Position numbers and translations under genes: made by a program | Assembly (NCBI GenBank): GCA_964036315.1 | Contig: OZ038492.1 | Coordinates: 43,527,022-43,591,021 of the forward strand | Source of the DNA: Acanthosepion esculentum | Taxonomy: Eukaryota; Mollusca; Cephalopoda; Sepiida; Sepiidae | Reading direction: 5' to 3' | DNA: 64,000 nt | Shown here: positions 55,499 through 64,000 of the stretch, piece after piece | Layout: each line of letters starts with the position of its first letter | How positions within the stretch are numbered: position 1 is the stretch's first letter | The notes under the pieces: model-generated | Databases searched by the model: none | Told to the model about the DNA's origin: nothing | Seen by the model: the letters and a program-made list of their open reading frames with translations, nothing else

Positions 55499-57225
55499 AT
55501 GAGTGAGAACTTTGAATCATATCCGGTGCAAACCGAAAATTTGGCACCGGTAAAAAGAACAAGCCTGGTCTAAGAGCCGGCCTAAGAAAAAGGATTCCGC
55601 TTATTACGAGGAACAACGGCAGAAATATGAGAAATATTTGCACGGTAATGAGTTCCTTACAATTCCAGAGACCTTGGAGGCGGTCAAGTGATATATTTAC
55701 TGACCACAGATGTTAAAAGCCACAAACTCATTGGAGCCAGCAGGGACAATATGGAGGAGGTATTAAAAAACCTCATTATGCCGAAAATTCTGGCTCGAAG
55801 AAGTAATGCGATGTGGGATCTTCTTCTCAGCTCGGAGCAAGAAGCGTAACAGCTAGCGGGGAGTATCCTATCTACATCCGCATTGCGACTCCAAACGGAG
55901 TATATGGGGACAAGAAAAATGAGAATCACGGTACATGGCGTACCCGTAGACATTTCTGAGAACCGAATCGGAGCCTTCTTTGCCAAGTTGACGAGGTCAG
56001 CGCAGCCAGAAGCAAATCAGGAATTGCAACGGAAGACATTGTATTGCAAGTGGTCCTCACCCGACAGAGCTTTCGGGACATCCCCAATGTTTTAACTTGC
56101 CGGGACAAAAGGATGCCCGTCGTGGTTGAAGGAAGAAAGCCATGTTGTTGGGCATGTGGTGCAGTGGGGCACATGGAGAAGGCGTGCCCCGGGAAAAAAG
56201 TTGAACAGCCGACAAAAGACACACCACCACCAGCAGCAGCAGAAGTTACACCAATAAAAGAAAAGGCTCCCCAGCGTACCTGGATTGAGGTATAGACGAG
56301 GGAAGTAACATACCCACCCTCTCCTCCAGTGCGACAGGAGAGGCAGCAATAACAGAAACCCCAGCAATAAAGGATCTCCAAAACCTGGAACAAAACAGCA
56401 AAAGCATGAAGAAAGAAATAAAAAAAGCAGTAGCAGCAACGAGAAGAGGAGATGGAGGTGGGTGGAATCCCCCCCGCGGACGCTGAAGAACCAGTAGTGA
56501 AGTGTGTTGGACGAAGCAAGGTAGAAAAAAGTGTGCCAAAATACAGGTCGTTGTCTGTACCGGTCAAGCTAGGACAATTTAGACAAGAACTGGCAAATGC
56601 CAGAAGCCTCCATACTTCACCCACTCTCTCCACCTCCCCTGCTAGTTCAATATCCACTCCACTCACTCAACCACTTCTTCCTCTCCCCACCGTATCAGAA
56701 AAAAAAGAAAAAGAAAAAAAGAATTTACCCTGACATGGAGAACATTTGCAAAGTGGATATAGGGCAAATTAAAAAAAAGGCTTGTCAAGCCATAAAAAAG
56801 CATTATTACGCTTGCTAATTAACATGTCGTCTGTGGATGGATAATCCAGTGAAGACCCCAAGAACTTTCCAGATGCTCCTGGGGTAGTCACCTGTGTAAG
56901 GGATACGGGTGGATACCTTAAAGTTTGGGCGCACCTGGAGGCAGTGCAGGAAGCATTCCCCAAAATAAAAATGTTTAAAACAGAGGATCACGATTTGAGG
57001 AAGTTAAGGCAATATTGTTCCGGTGGGTCCCCGTCGTGCTCCATCCCTCCATATATAGGTGTGTTAAATTAACTTATCCCACGGACGTCGGCGGGATCGT
57101 CCTAGAAGGACACATGACGTCAGAGCTAGCTGTGTGGAGCCTAGGACATTCTGTCGGGATCCTAACTGATGCAGATTTCTGGCCTGTATGTGAGTAGGTC
57201 TTTTCTTTTTGCTTTTCTTTTACAG
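55499..57225 (+). pseudogene. Tx1-type LINE ORF1 with CCHC zinc knuckle
   Basis: ATG at 55499 sits in a strong Kozak context, GCCACCATGA. The frame stops after about 24 codons, but coding-like sequence continues in other frames: YYEEQRQKYEKYLHGNEFLT (about 55600), then LQTEYMGTRKMRITVHGVPV and DISENRIGAFFAKL from 55886. A zinc knuckle of type CX2CX4HX4C (C-WA-C-GAVG-H-MEKA-C) lies at 56146-56187. A Pro-rich and Ser-rich part (56590-56730) and VTCVRDTGGYLKVW (56890) follow. ORF1 proteins of this group bind the element RNA in the ribonucleoprotein. At least two frameshifts plus stops; not functional. Similarity to ZCCHC3-like host proteins is likely through this transposon family. Confidence 0.75.
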
Positions 57226-57234
57226 ACCTAGAAG

Positions 57235-60040
57235 ATGTCAATTAAGATAGCCACTCTGAATGTGAAGGGCTTGAGGGATCGGGGTAAGGTGGCCCGCCTG
57301 CTCCGTGATCTTTCGGCGTGTATGTCGCCGGGACCGAAGAGGCCCACTTTGTTTGCAGCGTCGATGCGTGTGTGCTGGAGAACGACTTTGTCGTTTATTC
57401 AACATATGGGGACCGACATGCCAGAGGATTTTCTTTGCTGGTTAGACGTACTCTTGATGCGAAGGTGGACCTTGTGCATAACGACGCCAAGGACCGTTTG
57501 ATCGTGGCCGATATTGCCGTGAAAAGTGTTTCGTTCCGAGTCGTTGCGGTTTATGCACCCAGAGACCAGGAGGAGCGGGTCTCGTTTTTTCGACCGGTTG
57601 GGGCCGTTCCTGGTAAATTCAACGTGCCTAGAGTTAATGGGGGACTGGAATGCCATCCTGGACCCCAAGTTAGACAGTTGGCGGGGAGCTAGTTGGAGAA
57701 GGGCCGATCGTAGCCTGGTTGATCTGATCAATGAATTTGGGTTCGTTGACAGATATCAGGTCGATCACCCCGATGGGAAAATGTGGAAGTGGGCTCTTAA
57801 TTGGTCTTTTGGCCAGGTGGTTAGCTACCTGGACAGAATGTTAGTTAGAGGAGCCGACGTAGACTTGTTAGATTGTCCCACATTCCACTGTGTAGGCTAT
57901 TCGGATCACAAACTCGTTTTGTCCGGATGGCGTTAGATCAAAGGCCTAGAATGGCTAGTTACTGGAAGTTAAATCTGTCCTTACTGGACAGGTGGGACTT
58001 CCAGGAGCAGCTAACTAGCTTAGTGCTTCGGGTGCTAGTGGGGGCGGTTATCGGCTAAAGAGGTGGGATGGCTTTAGGATAGGATTAGGCCCTTCACCAC
58101 TCATTTCAGCAAACAGCTCGCCCTAGATAGAGCTGAAAAGATGAAGACGCTTAAGGCTAGTTTTTCCAGGGTGGTGGCTGGGGGATCCCCTAGAGATAGC
58201 CTTAGCTAGGGATGCCCTGGAGCGGTCGAGTAGCAAGCGCTACATGGGCCAGGTAATTAGACAAGGGTTAAGCAAGATGCCTTCCGAAGCTGTGAACATG
58301 GGCGCAGAACTACGCAAGGAAGAGATTCGGCGAGGTTCCGATCGTTACATTTGTGAGGTCAATTTCCCTCTTCGTTCCACTGACGACATGTGCGAGGCGT
58401 TTCGGTGGCATTTCGAGAGCCGGTTTTCCAAGGAGCCTGGTCTCCGTCAGGAGGAGTTTCGCAGCTATTTAGCTGACTTTCCTCGGCTTTCGCCGACTGA
58501 AGCGGCTAGCTGTGAGGGAGAGATCTACGCAGCATTGAAGAAGGTCGACAGAGGCAAGTCGCTCGGTCTGGATGGTTTGCCCTATGAATTGTACCTGAGG
58601 CTGTCGTACATCTTTGTCCCGATTTTCACTGTGGTGTTCAACAACTGGTTCCGGTCGGGATCCATCCCTAACCGGATTTCCAGGGGTGTGATCACGCTGT
58701 TGAAAAAGGGCGAGGGTGTTGGGCTGGACTTAGATGATTATCGGCCATTAACTCTGCTGAGTTAAAGATTTTGGCCAAGATCCTGCAGGAGCGTTTGCAG
58801 TCAGTTGCAGAGTCTCTGTTGGGTCCTGGGCAGACTTGTGCTGTGAGCGGCCGAACAATTCAGAGCAACCTGCATCTCATCCGCACGATCATAAAGGGTG
58901 TAAAAGACGACGATGATTTACATCAGTCCGAGGCATTTGCTAGGGTTGACCATCGCTACCTTGCGGCTTTCATGTAGGCCGCCGGATTCGAACCCGACTT
59001 CTGCCGCTGGATTAGCCTCCTGTATCGCTTCCCCAGTGCTGTGGTACAGGTGAACGGGAAGCTGTCTGGCGCTTTTTCGCTGTCTAGGTTGTTTAGTCAG
59101 GTTTATCCACTGTCGCCCCTACTTTATGCTTTTGGTGTTGGAGCCTCTCCTTCGCCGGCTGAAGGAGAGGGCGTGCAGTCCGGCCCTCCGGAATCGCCGT
59201 TCCTGGAGTGGCTCGAGCCAGGGTTTCCGCATACGCCGATGACGAATCTGCTTTCGTGTCGTCCTGTGGCGACATTGAGGCGGTACTGAAGGCGCTTGAT
59301 GGGTACGAAAAGGTGACAGGGGCCAAGATAAACCGCGACAAGTCGTCTGGCTTGCGGTTAGGTCCCTGGAAGGGGGTCGATCTTCCGGGCCGCTTCGGTT
59401 GGACGGACGGTCCTGTCCGCATTCTTGGATTGTGGTTTGGACCCGACCTCAAGCTGGAGAAAAATTGCTCTGAAGTTCGAACAAAGGTTGATGCTGCCGG
59501 TAAGACTTGGCATCGACGGAGCTTGTCCGTGAAGGGCAGGGCCGAGGTGTGTGCTACATACATTTTCCCGATTGTCCTTTATCGATTGTCCGTACTTATT
59601 CTCTGTGACGACCATAGGAAGCCGCTCGAGTGCTCGCTAACCTCCATTTTATGGAGGAGACGCGGGAATCGGGTCGACAGACGAGCCTGTGCACAACGTC
59701 CGTGTCATGGGGGGCTGGGAATGCCACACTTGGCGAGCCACAAACTCGCCTCGAGTTTGGCTTTCCTACGCAGAGCATTAACAGGCGATTCGATTATGGC
59801 GGGGATTGTTAGGGACGCGTTCCCTTGCCTTACTATCAATCCTCCCATCTCGCGGGCTGATTGATCTCGGATATGTGTGCGATAATGGGTCGCCCCCGTT
59901 TTCTGGGAAGAAACGAATGGTGTTTCTGACGTGGCGTGAATGGTGATTTGGACGTCGCGGATGGATGGAATTTTGAGATACGAAAGCTATTCTCATCAAG
60001 CTCTGGTCGGATTCTTTCAACATCAGCTAAAAGTGAATAT
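57235..60040 (+). pseudogene. Tx1-type LINE ORF2, endonuclease and reverse transcriptase
   Basis: ATG at 57235 begins SIKIATLNVKGLRDRGKVA, the start of an AP-endonuclease-like domain. LMGDWNAILD (GDWN at 57640-57651), SYLDRMLV and GYSDHKLV (SDH at 57901-57909) are its later catalytic blocks. KMPSEAVNMGAEL (58268 on) is the linker. RT fingers: GKSLGLDGLPYELYLRL (58555) and DDYRPLTLLS. Motif A reads EAFARVDH, where the catalytic Asp is replaced by Ala at 58939-58941. The PLSP block is SQVYPLSP. YADD is intact at 59232-59243, followed by AKINRDKSSGLRLG, VRILGLWFGPDLKLEKN and HGGLGMPHL. The reading frame shifts at least five times, and much of the C-terminal region present in the 31.6-kb copy is deleted near 59860. 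It would nick DNA and prime reverse transcription, but is inactive here. Confidence 0.9.
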
Positions 60041-60825
60041 CAGAACTGATAGAAAGCGTTTGACAGCGACAGATTTCAGCGAAAGTTGAGTGAAAGTAGC
60101 GAGCTTGGTTTGCATGAAAGGGGCTAAAATTGAGTTTCTTTTTTAAGTCAACATGGTCACAACGGGGCGGTTTCCTGTGATCCCTTCCCCTGGTTAAGCT
60201 AGACACTCTTGGTTTTTCTAGTGAATAAGTGTTGCTCCTGGCCTGTTCCCAGCACTCTTTTCTTATGATCAAGTTCAAGATTCCCAACCTCCCCAGTTTG
60301 TTTTTGGTCCCCGTTTTAGTCTCGGCTGGATCAGATTTTGATTTTTCCATTCCGTCATTTATTTTTACCCTCCCCATTTCATTAGTGAGTGTGCTACTTG
60401 ATTTGGTCTCTCTACAGAATACAGCAGCCACTTTGATTATTTTGAGGGGTGGACAGGTCTTACTAACATCTGTTTTGTTTCAGTTTATTTTGTTCTAATG
60501 TTAGTTTGTTTTCGGGGTTCATTTCATCAGCATCATTCCATACGTCATGAAATTTTTATATTTTGGTATTTAGGAATTTGAAATTTTTATATCATGGGGT
60601 GTTTTTGTAGGTGTTACCGGGGAGTAATGCGGTATTGTGGTATATGTAGGATTGAATGGCGATGAATGAGTTCTTGTGGCAAACTGAGCAATTGTATTGG
60701 ATGAATGGATCATGAACGTGATTAAATAGGAAGAGGATAGTTAGTGAAGACCAGCCTCTCCCCACTTCTCCTTTCGGCCATATGCCACAATTATTGTATA
60801 TATAGTAATAAATAAAACGAATTCT
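60041..60825 (+). mobile_element. Tx1-type LINE 3' region and tail
   Basis: ATATCAGAACTGATAGAAAG (60030), GGATCAGATTTTGATTTTTC (60328) and TACAGAATACAGCAGCCACT align with the minus-strand copy at 32.0-32.3 kb. The final 230 bp (60594-60825) is the tail also seen at 54864-55098 and 31590-31800. It ends near TAATAAATAAAACGA, an A-rich terminus. Coding remains stop before this part. Confidence 0.75.
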
Positions 60826-61256
60826 TACCTTGTATCTACTACTGAAACAAAAAGTACTGAATACAGCTCGCTAATTGTAGCTTACGGTAGAATCTAAAAG
60901 CATGAAAGAACCTCTATCCTGTGACTAAATCCATAGCAGAATAGAGGGATTTTTGGTTTTCTCAGGGATATTTGTTCAGAACTGAAGGCAACAAAGCTGC
61001 ACTTTGATTTCAGCTTAGCGATTCCGCCAACCAAGCCGATACTTACCAAACAATCTGCAAGATTTTTTTTTCAAATTAATCACAAACACAAACAATACGT
61101 AGATTTTTTCTGTTTTCCTCATGGGGGGTACAAAGAAGGAAAGAAAGCGATACAAAAGAAGAGATAAAAAGGGAGAATGAAAGAATTAAAAGAACTCTGA
61201 CAGATGTTCAGCTCTTTCTGTTATTAATCTAATCATATTCAAAATGGTGGACGCTT
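60826..61256. other. No recognisable gene
   Basis: AT-rich, purine-rich at 61120-61190. Nothing recognised. Confidence 0.5.
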
Positions 61257-61370
61257 CTACGCGGTAATGGCTAGCAAGCTTTTCTCGCTAGATCAATTGC
61301 AACTTGAGTGGGGAATTAGTTCCTCACTTAGCCTATCCTGCTTTCGGCCTTGTGGCATATGTAAGCTATG
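61257..61370 (+). mobile_element. tRNA-derived SINE, second copy of the 17.4-kb type
   Basis: A-box-like GCGGTAATGGCTAGCA, GATCAATTGCAACTTGAGTG in the middle (GATCAATTACAACTGAGTAG at 17.4 kb), a degenerate B-box, and a tail CTTTCGGCCTTGTGGCAT. Tail words also occur in the Tx1-type LINE tail nearby. Confidence 0.65.
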
Positions 61371-61484
61371 TTTAATATATCGCTATATGCAAAATCGTAA
61401 ACATCTATGAATGAGGCAAAAACGTAATTATAAATTATAGCTTTTTTATTTTATTTAATTCATAACAAGAGCTACAGTAGAGGA

Positions 61485-61530
61485 GAAAATTATATTATGT
61501 AGGGATGACAAGACTTTCGGACCAGCTTGA
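61485..61530 (+). mobile_element. Half copy of the MITE
   Basis: GAAAATTATATTATGTAGGG and GATGACAAGACTTTCGGACC match the right half of the 61.64-kb copy. The other end is missing. Confidence 0.6.
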
Positions 61531-61635
61531 ACTTTAATAATTTGGGCGTATCTAACTCAGAGTTAAGCAAAAGGCCCTCGGAATAACAAACTGTGCTGTA
61601 CAATGCTTCTGCTTTAGAGACTGTCAGTAAATTTA

Positions 61636-61753
61636 CACAGTTGTCCAAAAGTCTTGTCACCAGCTAGCAACGAAAAGGTCGGTAGGAGCTAGTGTCAGAC
61701 ATCTGAAATAGAAAATTATATTGTATGGGTGACAAGACTTTCAAACCACTCTG
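61636..61753 (-). mobile_element. MITE (copy 2, opposite orientation)
   Basis: CACAGTTGTCCAAAAGTCTT on the left and AAGACTTTCAAACCACTCTG on the right, with TA flanks. The inner block GAAATAGAAAATTATATTGT is the reverse complement of the inner block of copy 1. Length about 118 bp, nearly the same as copy 1. Confidence 0.7.
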
Positions 61754-62654
61754 TACTTATAAAATCTCTTATAACTTTGAAGAATACATTCTTCTCTCTA
61801 GTCAAAATTCTTTCATTCAGTTTACAAACTAACACTGCCTTTCGTAGCTTTATAGGAAACCGTGTTAAATAAACGCGATTTGAACTTCCTAAATTTATTT
61901 ACAGTATCTACCAAAACACTTATCTCTTGGAGTTTACTCACGATTCTTTGTAGTAGGTTGCACGTCTGCATAAAAATTTGATTATCTTTAAGTAAGCTTT
62001 GCAGACAAGTCGCAATATTCCAACGTCGCTACACTTGCATCAACGTAGCATTATCCACCAGGTAATTTTGGCTGTCTTTTACTTCTACAGGGGAAGTTCA
62101 CTTGTATTATCTCCAAGACACGTCTACTTAAAGGGCTAGAGGCCGAAGGACGCACGTTGAACAGGCGTCACTTCTTTCCGGGCTGGCTCAGGGCCAGAAG
62201 CTAATGTTGCCAAACCAACTTCCTTGCTCCGGCTGTCTATTCACTATAATGAGAAACTTTATAACTTGACTGATTGGACCCGCACTCAAGTCCGGAAGAT
62301 TTTAACCATAGAATTTGTAGGATTTATTGAGGCAAAAAATAAACGATACATTATTTATTGGTGTTATATCTGCTAGGTAATCTTTCGTTCATTGAATAAT
62401 AAAGTTTGTCGAAGAATCCCGATATAGTAATTAAAAATGAAACAGTTAGATCAGAAACCGACCATAGCGATTAACTCTTTTCTGGTCTAAAAAATCAATA
62501 TCAAACATGTGCCTTTTCGATAAACACTGGCAAAACAAAGTAGTATACGCTACTAGGACATAGACAACAATCAAAACTATGTTGTGAGATAAGTGCATGG
62601 CCTCGTCGGATAAACGATTGCAAATAGTCGTCTACATAGTAATATCCCAGACAA
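61754..62654. other. No recognisable gene
   Basis: AT-rich DNA with a slightly GC-richer part near 62090-62230. Nothing recognised. Confidence 0.5.
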
Positions 62655-62860
62655 TTCCTTTAATCATTTCACCCCAAGCAAGGTGATAATGCTACTAAGA
62701 TGCAAGAAGTTACTAAGAGTGGAGGAGAAAGAACAATAAAAAGAATAGGTATTTAGAATGTAGAAGGTTGCAATTAAATCTTTGAAGATTCTAGGTGGCA
62801 GGGAAGCAAGGAACTGGATGAAAGGTCCAGAGGTAACAAGTACGAGAAACAAAAAAAATT
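62655..62860 (+). mobile_element. CACCCCAAGCAAGG repeat (third copy)
   Basis: ATTTCACCCCAAGCAAGGTG, then a purine-rich part, TTGAAGATTCTAGGTGGCAG, GGAAGCAAGGAACTGGATGA, and CCAGAGGTAACAAGTACGAG. Same block order as 19483-19715. An A-run follows. Confidence 0.65.
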
Positions 62861-63334
62861 TCCCAATGAAAAAAAAAGGTAAATTTATTATTCCGTTTTA
62901 TCTTTCAGGAATAATTGACCATGAATAAATTTCTTGAATATCCATGACCTTGAATGAAGCTACTGCCTCGTTGTTACCACGCTTACAACTGTTGAACATC
63001 CAGGCAAACATTTCGAACATTTACGATGATTGTACAGTTTTTGCATGAATCCTGATTTCTATATAAATTTCTTTCTGAATAGACTGCTTTTTTAATGGTC
63101 ACCCTGTATTAGAACTTACAATTACATCTAGCTATTTCAACAGTAAAACGATGAAATCTAGTAGCCCATCCAGCAGTACGCTTAAATTCACGTGGTCAGA
63201 GTACCAAAAGCGAACAACTACCATCAAAATATTTATTGAAGGGACAATGGAAAACCAGGTTACGGCGTTGAGAAAGTAGCTGAAGTCAAAATGCCAGGTC
63301 AGGACCGATTAACATTACAGAATCTTCCTTTGAT
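62861..63334. other. No recognisable gene
   Basis: AT-rich DNA. Nothing recognised. Confidence 0.5.
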
Positions 63335-63945
63335 TTTGTTTGGTTTTGGTTTACGGCATATCAACCGCAATTGGTTATTTAACGCCGACAAGATTTTTAT
63401 TGCTGGTATTATTTTTTTCCAAAAATGTATTGCTGGTAATAATTTTTCTTTAAAAATGTATTGCTGGTAATATTTTCTTCCTTCAAAAATCTATTTCTGG
63501 TAATATTTTTTCTTCAGAAATGTATCGCTGGCAATTTTCTTTCAAAAATGTATAGTTTGTTTTGTTTTACGGTATATCAACACCTCAATGGGTTATTTAA
63601 TCCCGACTAGATTTTTTTATTTCTGGTAATATTCTTTTTTAAATGTATTGCTTTCTTCCAAACTTTATTTCTGGTAATTATTTTTTACAAAGTATTTCTG
63701 GTATTAAAATCTATTTTTACACTTTTATAGTGTTTTGACCTCAGTTTAGGGGTTAACTATTTACCCATAGCTGGAAGCCTAACAGGTGCTACCACCCCAG
63801 GTCAGGGTGGACCTAGGAACACCAGCAATTAAGAGTTGGTTCCACGCTCCTCAAAACCTCCTGATCAGAAGCCTTGCTCTTGGACGTAGTTTATCGTCTT
63901 ACCCTGGACGCGGATGTAGTTTAATTTCATACTCAGGACGGACAA
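63335..63945 (+). mobile_element. Dispersed repeat with internal TTGCTGGTAATATTT units (copy 3)
   Basis: Two head blocks are present: TTTACGGCATATCAACCGCA at 63350 and TTTACGGTATATCAACACCT at 63567, so the head plus internal units has itself been duplicated. About eight units of the AAAATGTATTGCTGGTAAT type lie between and after them. The terminal block CTAACAGGTGCTACCACCCC, AGGTCAGGGTGGACC and GGACGTAGTTTATCGTCTTA is close to copy 2. A TCTATTTTTACACTTTTATA stretch precedes it. Confidence 0.75.
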
Positions 63946-64000
63946 AAGTGAATTTCCGCCAGGCTGGAATGCAATAAACATTAAAGCATTTACAAACTTT

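Noticed and set aside
56146..56187. A host CCHC zinc-finger gene (ZCCHC3-like)
   Set aside because: The knuckle lies in a frameshifted ORF1 immediately upstream of a LINE endonuclease/RT ORF2.

Overview
The window reads as intergenic or intronic DNA from an animal genome. It is AT-rich and full of long (TA)n and (TG)n runs and decayed retroelements, and I found no convincing host protein-coding exon. The mix suggests a lophotrochozoan, most likely a coleoid cephalopod such as an octopus: RTE-like and Tx1-like LINE relics, Penelope-like elements, tRNA-derived SINEs, mariner/Tc1 pieces and very long TA microsatellites. That assignment comes from recognising families from memory, not from a search.

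Layout. 1-5 kb: a purine-rich tract, a 16-copy 47-bp minisatellite, the first RTE-like reverse transcriptase (RT) relic and a SINE. 6-14 kb: six LINE fragments in both orientations, from at least three groups. 16-21 kb: a Penelope-like tail with a hammerhead-ribozyme-like core, several tRNA-derived SINEs (two arranged as inverted pairs), a Tc1-like fragment, and a SINE whose head is a nearly complete 5S rRNA. 22-30 kb: a local duplication, a fold-back element, an RTE relic, a mariner transposase relic, another RT relic, a dispersed repeat with internal repeats, and a candidate solo LTR. 31.6-34.1 kb: a Tx1-type LINE on the minus strand without its RT core. 34.6-35.9 kb: an LTR-retrotransposon integrase relic. 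36-38 kb: a Penelope-like RT relic and its tail, set among TA tracts. 39-45 kb: an RTE relic joined to a second 5S-headed SINE, further SINEs, and a local duplication. 46-48 kb: a second copy of the dispersed repeat and a 94-bp-arm inverted repeat. 50-53 kb: a short tandem repeat and a 1.9-kb pyrimidine-rich tract. 54.5-60.8 kb: the largest element, a Tx1-type LINE with remains of ORF1 (CCHC knuckle) and ORF2 (endonuclease and RT); another copy of its own 3' tail lies just upstream. 61-64 kb: a SINE, a MITE, and further dispersed repeats.

How the parts relate. Nothing here looks like a working host pathway. The protein-coding remains are transposon enzymes with stops, frameshifts and lost catalytic residues. 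The main interest is structural: composite 5S/tRNA SINEs, hammerhead-like cores in Penelope-like tails, SINE tails resembling the local LINE tail, a tandem LINE arrangement, and recent-looking inverted duplications.
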